From Tubiluchus corallicola (lineage: Eukaryota; Priapulida; Priapulimorpha; Priapulimorphida; Tubiluchidae), in NCBI GenBank assembly GCA_030141605.1, contig JAQGDQ010000318.1, positions 207,839-271,838 of the forward strand: a stretch of 64,000 nucleotides of DNA. Direction: 5' to 3'. The position numbers and the translations under genes are program-made. Numbering within the stretch: the stretch's first letter is position 1; the number at the start of each line of letters is the position of its first letter. The notes beneath the pieces were generated by a model. The model saw nothing but the letters and a program-made list of their open reading frames with translations. It was not told where the DNA came from and ran no database searches. This document shows, one piece after another, positions 1 through 12,029 of the stretch.

Positions 1-76
1 TTTTAACCTCAATTTCTATGAAGTTTATTCATGTGAAACGTGTATAGAGATTTGCAGTATTGCCCTATATAGACTG

Positions 77-540
77 CAGTGGCGGCTCGTGTATAGGGGC
101 TGTGGAACTGTAGCGCCCCCTGTGTTCACTCATTATTATCGTTAATATTCAATATACTAAGTCGGTTTTCTTTAGTTCTTTCTCTATACTTGTACGGAAC
201 CAGAGCACGTGAGGATAGTACCGCTTGCTTCACAGCCCAAGCAATGCGGTGTTTGGCTGTTGTGCGCATGCGGGCATGTCTGAGATGACATGCTGTACGT
301 TAGGTAGAGAAAGTACTGTCACTCACACAGTTTGTTGTCACGTGCTTAAAAACTGTGTACCGTCACATTCTTGAACTGCGACAATTTAGGCTATTCGTAA
401 GCAAACAATTTTTTTGTTTAGGATTTTGTAAAGTTTATATAAACTTTCGTATGTTTGTTTGTTTAAATTACAATTGCAAGTTACAACATTAAAATTGCAT
501 ATATTACTTTCGTTTTAAACAGTATTAAAACAATGGCTTG
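77..540 (+). mobile_element. hAT-like terminal fragment
   Basis: It begins CAGTGGCGGCTCGTG, an end typical of hAT DNA transposons. The first ~300 bases recur in reverse orientation at about 48735-49006, including the segments around the GTACGGAACCAGAGCACGTG block. No transposase is visible. The right boundary is unclear. Confidence 0.55.
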
Positions 541-690
541 AAAATTTTCTGAAGCAGCACCCCCATGCGAAGAAGTTTCTAAAGGTAAGTGCTAAGACAC
601 TGATAAATCAAGTAGAATACAGGTGACTTTCGTTTTATATCTCATAGACTTTAGACGTTATTTTATGAATCAGTAGTGATACCATACATT

Positions 691-1077
<387 letters not shown>

Positions 1078-1178
1078 GTCAAGTCACATGCTTACAATGT
1101 TGTCTGTAAAAACCAACTGCCCAGGTAAAATTTTCCATGAAGTGAAAGGAAGCCAGCAATTCAATGAAGGTAAATGTT

Positions 1179-1553
1179 ATACTGAGATTGGCAGCGGTGC
1201 CTTTTTGTCACATTCGCGTAGCCGACAAATAGAAGGTGGTACCGTGATAAGCATGATCATGAACTGCAGTGTTAGTTTCATGACGTCATATGACATACAG
1301 CTCATTTTCGTGACGTCATCCGTTTAAACAGTACTGTAACTTTTACGCAAACGTGCTTGACGCGCCAGGGAAGACGTCTGCCATTGCACAAACTGTGGTT
1401 AGTTTCTGACGTAAGCAATAGCTGTGTTCGGTTGCCGTTAATTAACTTTCTAAGCTAATTATTCAAATATAAGGAACAATTGTTAACTTTTATAGGCAAG
1501 AAAATGTATATTTTGGACAGTAAATTGAAATGAGACTGGGTCTTCCTTTAAAA
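1179..1553 (+). mobile_element. MITE family A, 5'-truncated copy
   Basis: It shares the body of the full copy at 18172-18816 (GGTACCGTGATAAGCATGATC and the tail up to ...CTTCCTTTAAA). It lacks the left terminal inverted repeat. It contains two perfect TGACGTCA motifs at 1281-1288 and 1311-1318. Confidence 0.75.
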
Positions 1554-2183
1554 GATATAGGTATAGCTGCACACTCTGTATATGTGTTCACAATGCGTGC
1601 GTGCGTGCGTACATATGCGTGTTGTGTATGTGTCCTTGACCTTATTCTACTTTCTAGCGTTATAATCAAATGAACAAACCTATTCCTACCCCCCCCCCCC
1701 CGCCCACGCATCCCGTCAATTTTTTTATTTGCTCATAATTTTCAACCAAAATCGTATTTACCCAACAACAAAATTGCTGCCACCTAGCGCTAAAATTGAC
1801 ACAAACGATAATAGCGGCACGTGTTTGACAAAGAAAGAAACGCCACCATGCGGAACAAGTACAAACTATCTACATCCTTCTTCTCTCTCCATCACCTACA
1901 CCTGTCCTTGCCTGTTTCCTGGACAGAGAGAGTGGAATAATTTTGTAATCAAATTTTATCATTCATTGCGACACACAAAATGTCCTCCAAGTTTGTATAC
2001 TCCAGGTTCCATGCTTTGTTAATGTATAGAATTTGCCAGCAGATGTTAACTATTATTTTATGCATTTCAATGAATGCCATCCAATTATTATCAATGCTTA
2101 TTCAAAATTTCTGCTTTTCAAGGGCCCGTACGAGCATAAATGTATTGGCAATAACATTGTCAACATAAAATACATCTGTAGGT

Positions 2184-2332
<149 letters not shown>

Positions 2333-2475
2333 TCTTTAAGCTCTTTAAGCTACTAGATTAGGTTAGGTTACGTTAGGCTCCGTAACATTATGTTAGTTTA
2401 GAACGGGTAGGGTTAGTTTCAGGCTAGATTTTTGTTCTTAAATTTCTTTATATTTGCTAATTTGAGGCTTATTTC

Positions 2476-2700
2476 TGTTATGTTGTGTAATGTTATGTTA
2501 TGTTATGTTATGTTATGTTATGTTATGTTATGTTATGTTATGTTATGTTATGTTATGTTATGTTATGTTATGTTATGTTATGTTATGTTATGTTATGTTA
2601 TGTTGTGTTGTGTTGTGTTGTGTTATGCTATGCTATGCTATGCTATGCTATGCTATGCTATGCTATGTCATGTCATGTCATGTTATGTTATGTTTTATGT
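2476..2700. repeat. (TTATG)n pentanucleotide array
   Basis: About 40 units of TTATG drift in blocks to TTGTG, CTATG and TCATG towards the right. The block structure suggests successive local expansions of point variants. Confidence 0.97.
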
Positions 2701-2784
2701 TCGGTTAGGTTAGCTTAGGTTAGGTTAAGTTAGGTTAGGTTACGTTACGTTAGGTTAGGTTAAGTTCGGTTAAGTTAGGTTAAA
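2701..2784. repeat. Degenerate TTAGG-type pentanucleotide run
   Basis: GGTTA/TTAGG units with GGTTAAGTTA variants follow directly on the TTATG array. A shorter patch lies at 2352-2425. It resembles arthropod telomere repeats, but the setting suggests a variant of the same pentanucleotide array. Confidence 0.8.
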
Positions 2785-3039
2785 CTATTTCAATTTATCC
2801 ATTTCTAATTTATCTTTAGACCGATTGATTAATATCAAAAATTATACAAAAAGATAAGCTTTTTTCTGCAGCAACAAAGTTCTTACCAGAAGCATTGAAA
2901 TCAATTATGTACAAATGTTCTAATATTCTATTCTATTCTACTAAACCTATACACTTGTGTAATTGGAGTATGACGTTTCTTGAAATTATACCACTTGAAA
3001 TAATACACACGGTTAAGCCAAAAATGACTTTACAACACA

Positions 3040-5510
3040 GACATATATAAACAACTCATACGTAACCACTGAGATAAACAATTAAGATGTAGATTAACAA
3101 CTCATGCATGCGTAACCATGTAGAAACAGAATTAAGAAGTAGGTAAACAACTCATGCGTAACCATGGAGATACACCATAAAGATGTAGATAAACAGCTCA
3201 GACGTAACCATGAAGATACACAATTGAGATGTAGATGAACAACTATGTGTAACCATGGAGATACACCATAAAGATGTACATAAACAGCTCAGACGTAACC
3301 ATGAAGATACACAATTGAGATGTAGATGAACAACTCATGCGTAACCATGGAGATACACCATAAAGATGTAGATAAACAGCTCAGACGTAACCATGAAGAT
3401 ACACAATTGAGATGTAGATGAACAACTCATGTGTAACCATGGAGATATACCATAAAGATGTAGATAAACAGCTCAGTCGTAACCATGAAGATACGCAATT
3501 GAGATGTAGATGAACAACTCATGTGTAACCATGGAGATACACCATTAAGATGTAGATAAACAGCTCAGACGTAACCATGAAGATACGCAATTGAGATGTA
3601 GATGAACAATTCATGTGTAACCATGGAGATACACCATAAAGATGTAGATAAACAGCTCAGACGTAACCATGAAGATACACAATTGAGATGTAGATGAACA
3701 ACTCATGTGTAACCATGGAGATATACCATAAAGATGTAGATAAACAGCTCAGTCGTAACCATGAAGATACACAATTGAGATGTAGATGAACAATTCATGT
3801 GTAATCATGGAGATACACCATTAAGATGTAGATAAACAAATCAGACGTAACCATGGAGATACGCAATTGAGATGTAGATGAACAATTCATGTGTAACCAT
3901 GGAGATACACCATTAAGATGTAGATAAACAAATCAGACGTAACCATGGAGATACACAATTGAGATGTAGATGAACAATTCATGTGTAATCATGGAGATAC
4001 ACCATTAAGATGTAGATAAACAAATCAGACGTAACCATGGAGATACGCAATTGAGATGTAGATGAACAATTCATGTGCAACCATGGAGATACACCATTAA
4101 GATGTAGATAAACAAATCAGACGTAACCATGGAGATACGCAATTGAGATGTAGATGAACAACTATGTGTAACCATGGAGATTCACCATAAACATGTACAT
4201 AAACAGCTCAGACGTAACCATGAAGATACACAATTGAGATGTAGATGAACAACTCATGCGTAACCATGGAGATACACCATAAAGATGTAGATAAACAGCT
4301 CAGACGTAACCATGAAGATACACCATTGAGATGTAGATGAACAACTCATGCGTAACCATGGAGATATACCATAAAGATGTAGATAAACAGCTCAGTCGTA
4401 ACCATGAAGATACGCAATTGAGATGTAGATGAACAACTCATGTGTAACCATGGAGATACACCATTAAGATGTAGATAAACAGCTCAGACGTAACCATGAA
4501 GATACGCAATTGAGATGTAGATGAACAACTCATGTGTAATCATGGAGATATACCATAAAGATGTAGATAAACAGCTCAGTCGTAACCATGAAGATACGCA
4601 ATTGAGATGTAGATGAACAATTCATGTGTAATCATGGAGATACACCATTAAGATGTAGATAAACAAATCAGACGTAACCATGGAGATACGCAATTGAGAT
4701 GTAGATGAACAATTCATGTGTAACCATGGAGATACACCATTAAGATGTAGATAAACAAATCAGACGTAACCATGGAGATACGCAATTGAGATGTAGATGA
4801 ACAACTCATGTGTAACCATGCAGATACACCATTAAGATGTAGATAAACAAATCAGACGTAACCATGGAGATACACAATTGAGATGTAGATGAACAACTCA
4901 TGCGTAACCATGGAGATACACAATTAAGATGTAGATGAACAACTCATACGTAACCATGGAGAAACAGAATTAAGACATAGGTAAACAACTCATACGTAAC
5001 CATGGAGAAACAGAATTAAGACGTAGGTAAACAACTGATGCGTAACCATGGAGAAGCAGAATTAAGACGTAGGTAAACAACTGATGCGTAACCACAGAGA
5101 AACAGAATTAAGAGGTAGGTAAACAACTGATGCGTAACCACAGAGAAACAGAATTAAGACGTAGGTAAACAACTCATGCGTAACCATGGAGAAACAGAAT
5201 TAAGACGTAGGTAAACAACTCATGCGTAAGCATGGAGAAACAGAATTAAGACGTAGGTAAAGAACTGATGCGTAAGCATGGAGAAACAGAATTAAGACGT
5301 AGGTAAACAACTGATGCGTAACCATGGAGAAACAGAATTAAGGGGTATTTAAACAACTCATGCGTAACCATGGAGAAACAGAATTAAGACGTAGGTAAAC
5401 AACTCATGCGTAACCATGGAGATACACAATAAAGGTGTTAATAAACAGCTCAGACGTAACCATGAAGACACACAATTAAGAAGTAGATAAACAACACAGA
5501 CTTAGGTACA
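3040..5510. repeat. 46-bp satellite array with 92-bp higher-order dimers
   Basis: About 53 tandem copies of a 46-bp unit (GTAACCATGGAGATACAC..., GATGTAGATAAACA...). In the middle, two variants alternate (GAAGATAC..AATTGAGATGTAGATGAA and GGAGATACACCA..AGATGTAGATAAA), giving a 92-bp higher-order unit. From about 4950 a third variant (GGAGAAACAGAATTAAGACG) takes over as simple monomers. Confidence 0.97.
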
Positions 5511-6110
5511 TAAACTATATAGATGCATAAGTCAAATGCACTTCAAAAACTCAGCACACTCTCTCCGATGTAAACGATGTAAAACGAAGTAACTGAGAGA
5601 TGTTCCACATAATTAGTATCATCAGTTAATTTAATTTTAAGCTACACGCTTCACAAATTAACCCACTAATGACGTCACGTTCATTTTCATTCACAAACAA
5701 AAATTTCACTGCATCACGCGTTCGGTCAGTTCTAGACGACTGAAAAAGAGGAGACAGAGAGAAAGAGGAGGTAAATCCGGGAGGCAGCAGAGCATCTCCG
5801 TGCAGAGATAAGTGGCGCACAACTGATGCGGAAACCATGGCAGAAACTTGTCACTCATCAGACAACTATTATCTAAACCATGGCAAAAAACAGAAATACA
5901 GCCAAACCGTGATTATCTCATGCATATAGTGAAGTCGATAACAACGATTATGTTAATACGCATTGCTGATCTATATAATAATTGCAGTGAAAGTTTGGAA
6001 TGAATTGTTACAGTAAACCTTGACCAAAACCACGTGACTGTGACGTTAGTATAGGTCAGACTTAAACTACGCTACTGACTTACTTATTTTATTTAATCAT
6101 ATTAGACTTA
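5510..6110. other. Non-coding stretch, nothing recognised
   Basis: Unique AT-rich sequence with short frames only. No splice-bounded coding segment, RNA gene or repeat was seen. Confidence 0.6.
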
Positions 6111-6385
6111 AAGGACAAGAAAAGGGGTACCTGAAGTTTGTTTCAAAAAATTCGCCTTAAAAAATTATATTACCTTATAGCAATTTTATGCAAAATATCG
6201 TACTTGCGTCGAAAGGATTCTTCTGTTTGTTTTTATTTTAAATCTCCCGCAATACTGTTCCGACGGCGCCATTACATGAAGTCATATACGCACAAAGTAA
6301 TTCAAGGCAAGAAAAGGAAATCTTAAATTATGTCCCAAAGACATTCCTTGCAAAGTTATATTAGTTAGCACTTCGCTTACCTGCT
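6110..6385 (+). repeat. Dispersed repeat family D, copy 1
   Basis: It is clearly homologous to 14236-14500, sharing AAATCTCCCGCAATACTG, CCGACGGCGCCATTACATGA and TTAAATTATGTCCCAAA. A piece of its end is also at about 27270-27385. No terminal repeats were resolved. Confidence 0.8.
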
Positions 6386-6559
6386 TCAAAGACTTATGTA
6401 ACTAAAAATATTAATTATTTAAAATGCTTTCACCAATTAGTGAAATGTCGTTGACCTCCAGGGTGCACCGCAACCAAAAACGTATTTTTAACCTCATTGA
6501 TTTTGAAACATTAATTTGAAATGTATTATTTATACGATACAGTATTTAGTTAGTGACGT

Positions 6560-6830
6560 GTGCGCTACGAATATACTCTGATTATTTTTTCAAACTTTGC
6601 CCAGTGTTATCAAAACTTGTTTCAAATGACTTACTGTCAAAATGGCTACGTCCAACGGTCATCGTGGGAATTTAAATTTACATACAGCGTTACTGTTGAC
6701 GCAAGTCAAATATGCAAAAAGGCAGTATTTAAGTGGTATAAAATCTCAAGAGGAGCTTTTTAAGCTTTATGTAAGTGGAGGGTTTTTGTGCTTTATACAG
6801 CCTTGCACCTTACAGGTGACACAAAATTTC
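6560..6830 (+). repeat. Dispersed repeat family E, copy 1
   Basis: It shares CAAATGACTTAC, CGGTCATCGTGGGA and a GCGTTACTG..GCAAG block with the tandem copies at 53700-54060 and the copy at 61965-62150. The family is unclassified. Confidence 0.6.
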
Positions 6831-6841
6831 AGGACAATTTC

Positions 6842-7393
6842 TTTAAAGGAAAACCGGACGACTGTTTAGACTCAATCTCATTTTAATTTACTGTCCAAAA
6901 TATAGATTTTCTTGCCTATAAAAGTTAACAATTGTTCCTTATATTTGAATAATTAGCTTAGAAAGTTAATAAATGGCAACTGAACACAGCTATTGCTTAT
7001 GTCAGAAATTAACCACAGTTTGTGCAATAGCAAACATCTTTCCTTGCGCATCATTTGCATAAGTTCATCATCACAAGCACATTTGCATAAGTATTACAGT
7101 ACTGTTCAAACTTGTGATGTCACGAAAATGGGCTCTACATCATATGACGTCAGAAACTAACACTGTAGTTCATGATCATGCTCACGGTACCACCTTCTAT
7201 TTGTCGGCCACGCGCATCTTAGTAGATTCACTGAACCGCACGTAGCTTTGAAAGTTTAACAAAATTTGACTATCCGAGGTAATTATTATTTAATCTAAGC
7301 TTTGGTTTAAAATAAGCTATTATAGTTTTCAATATTTTACAGCATTCTTTATTCTGAACTAATGTTTACACAATCTTCCGGTTTTCCTTTAAT
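6842..7393 (-). mobile_element. MITE family A, full copy with inverted ends
   Basis: The left end TTTAAAGGAAAACCGGACGA and the right end (reverse complement TTAAAGGAAAACCGGAAGAT) form terminal inverted repeats of about 18 bp. The element is about 550 bp with no coding capacity, so it is a non-autonomous DNA transposon. TGACGTCA lies at 7145-7152. Confidence 0.8.
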
Positions 7394-7629
7394 TTGATGT
7401 GTGAAGAATGTTTTCTTGTGCTTTGAATCAGTCGACTACAATGATTTCAAAACTGCTAATGCTGCGATAATCATTAACGGTTTAAAAAGTGAATTTGTCA
7501 TTTTGAACCCAATACCCGTCCTAAAGCCAGTGTAATACTGTAATCCATCCAGCAGATGATTAAAAGCTTTTTAATACAACTAATCGTAGGATTAGAGGAC
7601 ATATTGAAGAACTTGTCACGGTTGTTGTC

Positions 7630-8475
7630 AAAATTAGGCCTGCATTGTAGGCGAAGAACTAGGCCACGGTTTCAACACCTGTGTTTGTAGACTGAATTAA
7701 GAGCAGGCCTAAGCAATGATCTCAATATTAGGCCTGCATTGTAGGCGAAGAACTAGGCCATGGTTTGAACACTGTGTTTGTAGACTGAATTAAGAGCAGG
7801 CCTAAGAGACGGTCTCAATATTAGGCCTGCGATGTGGGCTGAATTAAGAACAACTTGTGCAGCGTCCCAGCATTAGGCCTGCATTGTAGGCAAAGAACTA
7901 GGTCATGGTTTGAACACCGTGTTTGTAGACTAAATTAAGAGCAGGCCTAAGAGACGGTCTCAATATTAGGCCTGCGATGTGGGCTGAATTAAGAGTAGGC
8001 ATAAGCGACGATCTCAATATGAGGCCTGTGTTGTGGGCTAAATTAAGAGTAGGCCTAAGCAACGATCTCAATGTTAGGCCTGTGTTGTGGGCTGAATTAT
8101 GAGCAGGCCTAAGCGACGATATCAATATTAGGCCTGTGTTGTGGGTTGAATTAATAACTGGGTTATTACCTCAGCATTAGGCCCGCATTTTAGTCGGAAA
8201 ATCTGACTTAGGCCACGGTCTCAACATTAGATCTGTATTGCAGACTGTTGAGCGCTAGGCCACGGTCTCAACATTAGATCTGTATTGCAGACTGTTGAGA
8301 GCTAGGCCATGGTCTCAACATTAGATCTGTATTGCAGACTGTTGAGAGCTAGGCAACGGTCTCAACATTATATCTGTATTGAAGACTGTTAAGAACTAGG
8401 CCACGGTCTCAACATTAGATCTGTATTGCAGACTGTTGAGAGCTAGGCCATAGCCTTCACGTTACGGTCTCAACA
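7630..8475. repeat. Two adjoining minisatellites (about 60 bp and 47 bp units)
   Basis: Left of about 8160 the unit is built on ATTAGGCCTG, GGGCTGAATTAAGAGCAGGC and CGATCTCAAT. Right of 8200 the unit changes to GGTCTCAACATTAGATCTG and TTGCAGACTGTTGAGAGCTA (47 bp, five to six copies). The two share the GGTCTCAA core. Confidence 0.93.
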
Positions 8476-8639
8476 ACGATTACAGTTCTAATTCGATTTG
8501 TAATCAAAAAAACAGCAAAAACATCCCATCAAACAATCGATTGTTATTCAAACAAGCTATGTACGTTGGGTTTATTTTACTGTTATCAGTTAAACTTGGG
8601 AAAATATAAGAAAGAAATTTGCAAAAAAAGTTCTTTGTA

Positions 8640-9117
8640 TAGAAATTTTTCAACTGCATTCATTTGAGATTGATGACGTAACTGGCGGACTTCGTGACTT
8701 TTCCGAAGTGCACAGTGGCTTTCGAAATTATTTTAAAATTCTGCAGTTTATGTTCATGCAAAAATATCACAAAATTAGCTGTCCGTTTTTTAACTCATTA
8801 TATCTTTGACGGAAATTGATCCTCCGTTGTTTTTCTTCAGTTGACGAATGGCGTCATTGGTGGAAGAATCTGCGTTCAACGTGGAACGACGTCATTGGTG
8901 GAAGAATGTGCGTTCAAAGTTGAATGACGTCATTGGTGGAAGAATGTGCGTTCAAACTGAAAGCGCACAAATGCGAAATGGTCGCGAATTTAAAGTGATT
9001 TTACCAATTACACGAGGCACTTATCACACTTTTGTTACTAAATCTTTCTGTCAATTCTCGCGAACAACGAAAAATAAGCCTAACTTCCCAGAAAACTTTA
9101 CGTTTCCTTTAATATAG
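8640..9117 (+). mobile_element. Dispersed element family C, copy 1
   Basis: It shares TATGTTCATGCAAAAAT, GACGGAAATTGA and AATAAGCCTAACTTCCCAGA, then a ...TTCCTTTAA end, with the copy at 45060-45405. The end resembles that of MITE family A. It contains three direct copies of a GACGTCATTGGTGGAAGAAT block at about 8850-8945. Confidence 0.7.
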
Positions 9118-9119
9118 TT

Positions 9120-9677
9120 TAGAGTCATAGAAATGCAGTTAATGGAAAGAACATAGACCAAGGTAACGAAAAGTGTGCTCATGGCTCACAAGTAATGCAT
9201 AGCTGGAAATAATACGACAGTCTTACAAAGGCAAAAAACATAGAAACTACGGATTAAAGAAAGAATGCACTTGAAAAAACATTTGAAAATTGTGTTTACA
9301 CAGCAGTTTCTATTGTACTCTGTTCCGTTTCAATTTACCGTAACAATTTCACTTTCGTGCGTGGAATAGCTGCAACTGAAAGTGTTAACTAAGTAGACCG
9401 GAAGTTGACTCGGATACGAGGCCTACTAACCTAGAAACTGTACTTCCGGTGAAGAAGAGAGACGACAGAGGAGGTCATGCAAGCGAATCTGATTTGAAAG
9501 TGCATTTGTCGGAGGACGGGAATGGTGACGATGAGGCAATTTCGCGATTCGTTAAACACAGAGCATCGTCCCCTGCGCAATTTCGAGATTCACGCGACTG
9601 TGACATAGTTTGCGGCTGTGATCTCGATTCCTGGGAATCACACCAGGCGGCATGACGATACTATGTTTTCACTAAGG
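9120..9677. other. No supported gene
   Basis: An open frame at 9449-9655 on the plus strand (68 codons, rich in Asp, Arg and Ser) has no recognised homology and starts mid-sequence, so it is not called as a gene. Confidence 0.5.
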
Positions 9678-10071
9678 GTGAGCATCGAACATTCGAAGTC
9701 GATTCGAACGAATCTTTTTTAGTTCGAATTCGATTCAAACCTAAAACTATAAATTCGAATAATTCAGCACTTCAGGCACATACCTGCTTTATCATTAAAA
9801 TGTATGAAACAGAAAGCGATTAGCGCAATTTAGCTGCAACTTCTCTGCAAAATTTTTAACAAACTAAAGCGGCTTAATTGCACAACAAAATCAAGTAATA
9901 TGCACGATCTTTGTAAGACCACTTTTTACCACTGGTTCAAAAATCTTTCAAACCCCATTCGAATTCGATTCGGATTCGAGATGGTGAAATTCGGTTCGAT
10001 TCGAATTTGAAAGTCGGAAATTCGATTCGACTCGAATTCGCTTTCTGGTAGGGAATACTCACCCCTTGTAT
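9678..10071 (+). mobile_element. hAT-like MITE rich in TTCGAA
   Basis: The ends AAGGGTGAGCATCGAACATT and the reverse complement AAGGGGTGAGTATTCCC are near-inverted. Both sides carry runs of ATTCGAATTCGATTCGAA that can pair with each other. The element is about 390 bp and non-coding. No clear 8-bp target duplication was found. Confidence 0.65.
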
Positions 10072-10489
10072 TTGCAAATATGGATGTCATATTGATATGT
10101 GGACTTCACCACAACTTTGCAGCAATATTTTAATCAATAATTTATTTTTAATCAATAATTTGTTTTCAATCAATAAGTGCAAACTGTATCCAGTATCCAG
10201 TAGTTTCCATATCGTACGACAATATTGGTTTAATGTTGTATTAGTATTGGAGAAAGTATCCTATATTGTACCAACATGGTAACAGTATTTTCTCAATGTA
10301 TTTTTTGTCAGGATCTTAACAAGGTCGTGACAAGATCGTGTGCTGCATGGGTCACTAATGGAGTCCTAATGGACACATTCCAAGAATGGGTCCCGAGTGG
10401 CATAGTCCTGTGTTGTCATGGAGAGAGCACAAAACTGCCGTAGATTTTCCGCGAGAATTAATGGTGTAAAGCAAAGCCGTACCCAATCT

Positions 10490-11076
10490 TAAACTGTAGG
10501 TCAAAACAATCTACTCTTTAAAATATTGAAAGGAAACATACTATGTTTTCAAAAATAACTTACGTGAGAGAATTATTACCGTACAAACAAGATTTCACGT
10601 TCGCGCCACTAGTTCTTCACTGTTACATGCATTTCACCATTTGCTAGTTAGACGGGCGCTAGCACCTGCATTTCGGAAAACATTGAAGAAAAACAGGTGC
10701 TGTACAACTGAGTTCAGATGTGTTAATTTGTGACGAACTACATGCGTTCCACAGCTCATGTGTGAGCACAGCAGTAAATTTGAATTTTTGTCTTAAAATA
10801 TGCCTAGTTTTAGTACAACACACTGAATACCTTACAGTAGCACTGTACTTCAATTTTCGCTTTCGCAAACGCTTTCGCATGCTCGTGGAATATTTTTGCT
10901 GTTGAAAATTATGTTAGTTTGGGATGTCATCACTTAGTTGGGCTCGCCCGCTGTTAATTAAGTTTGCAATCTATTATGTAATTATCAGAAACGCTTTCGC
11001 AGTATTAATTGTATACTTTTTACGGTACTTGAAAATGGGGTAGTGTATGAAAAATCATTCTGTTTTTCTTTAACAA
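10490..11076 (+). mobile_element. MITE family B copy
   Basis: This family also occurs at 20915-21525, 26700-27240, 43100-43390, 46395-46785 and partly at 53405-53650. Shared blocks are TAGTACAACACACTGAATA, CACTGTACTTCAATTTTCGC and TAATTATCAGAAACGCTTTC. Its ends contain a TTAAAGGAAAAC-like motif as in family A. It is non-coding. Confidence 0.75.
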
Positions 11077-11079
11077 CAT

Positions 11080-11900
11080 TCATTTGAATAACATTTCCAT
11101 TTAATACGCTCTTCGGTTTGATACAATAACATAGTAATATTTACATGCTTGACGTCTATGAATGTGATAAAAACGGGGCGAAAAGTGTGACGTAATTTCT
11201 AAAAAGAAAAAAGGCAAAGTGCGAACACGGCTTAAGCATACGGCAGTCGTCAAGTACATTGTTCCACTTTAATAAGAATTTACCTGCCCTCAACACACCA
11301 CAAATACTCACAAATACTTTACAAAAGGTTCTAGAAAGTTAGAAAACTAATAATAACATAAGCCCACGTGTTCACTGATGATGTAACAACTTCTCAAAAT
11401 TATTATAAAATTATAGCCAAGATGCCACGGACAGGATGTGAAATAGGAAAATTCTTCATTTCCTGCTATTATACCACAAATCACACCATATTTGGTAAAA
11501 CGGTAATTGTCATCAGCAGTTTAAAATCACCAACCGTTTCATTTAAAGAGACCAGCAAAAGGATTGCCATAAACTTTATAATGGGATAAACTTTCGGGTA
11601 TTTGTAAAACATGATGAAGTAAATGTTTGATCTTACCTACACAAATATTTGCACAATTTTGATGACAATAACGATAATGATGACGATGATTTTGATGATG
11701 ATAACAGTGATGACTTTTGCAGTAAGCAAGCAAATTAATTCTACGTGTAAATCTATATATTTATAGAAACTAGTGTTAGTAAACAGAAAAGGAAAGTGTT
11801 AAATTATGAACTTATTAAAACTTGTTAAATTATTAATTATTGTTAAATTATTAATACTTAAATTTATTTCTTTGGTTATTTATCATAAATAGCAAAAACA
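11080..11900. other. No gene recognised upstream of the 5S 3' end
   Basis: AT-rich sequence with short GATGATGACGAT and TTATTAA runs near 11660-11870. No coding evidence. Confidence 0.6.
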
Positions 11901-11904
11901 TCAA

Positions 11905-11913
11905 GCAAAAAGC
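11905..11913 (-). terminator. Pol III T-run terminator of the 5S gene
   Basis: A run of five T on the minus strand straddles the 3' end of the 5S RNA, matching the simple oligo-T terminator of RNA polymerase III. Confidence 0.7.
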
Positions 11914-12029
11914 CTACAGCACCTGGTATTCCCAGGCGGTCACCCATCCAAGTACTAACCAGGCTCTACGCTGCTTAACTTCGGTGATCAGACGAGAACC
12001 GGTGTTTTCAACGTGATATGGCCGTAGAC
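11910..12029 (-). rRNA. 5S ribosomal RNA gene
   Basis: The full 120-nt 5S rRNA is readable on the minus strand, from GTCTACGGCCAT to CTGTAGGCTT. The internal pol III control region is intact: A box GTTAAGCAGCG at 51-61 and C box GGATGGGTGACC at about 81-92. It is followed directly by a T-run (GGCTTTTTGC), the expected pol III terminator. No second copy or spacer repeat is seen nearby, so this is a dispersed single gene or a retrocopy rather than part of a tandem 5S array. Confidence 0.96.

Noticed and set aside
9449-9655. 68-residue plus-strand frame
   Set aside because: Balanced composition but no homology, no splice context and next to transposon sequence. Insufficient support.
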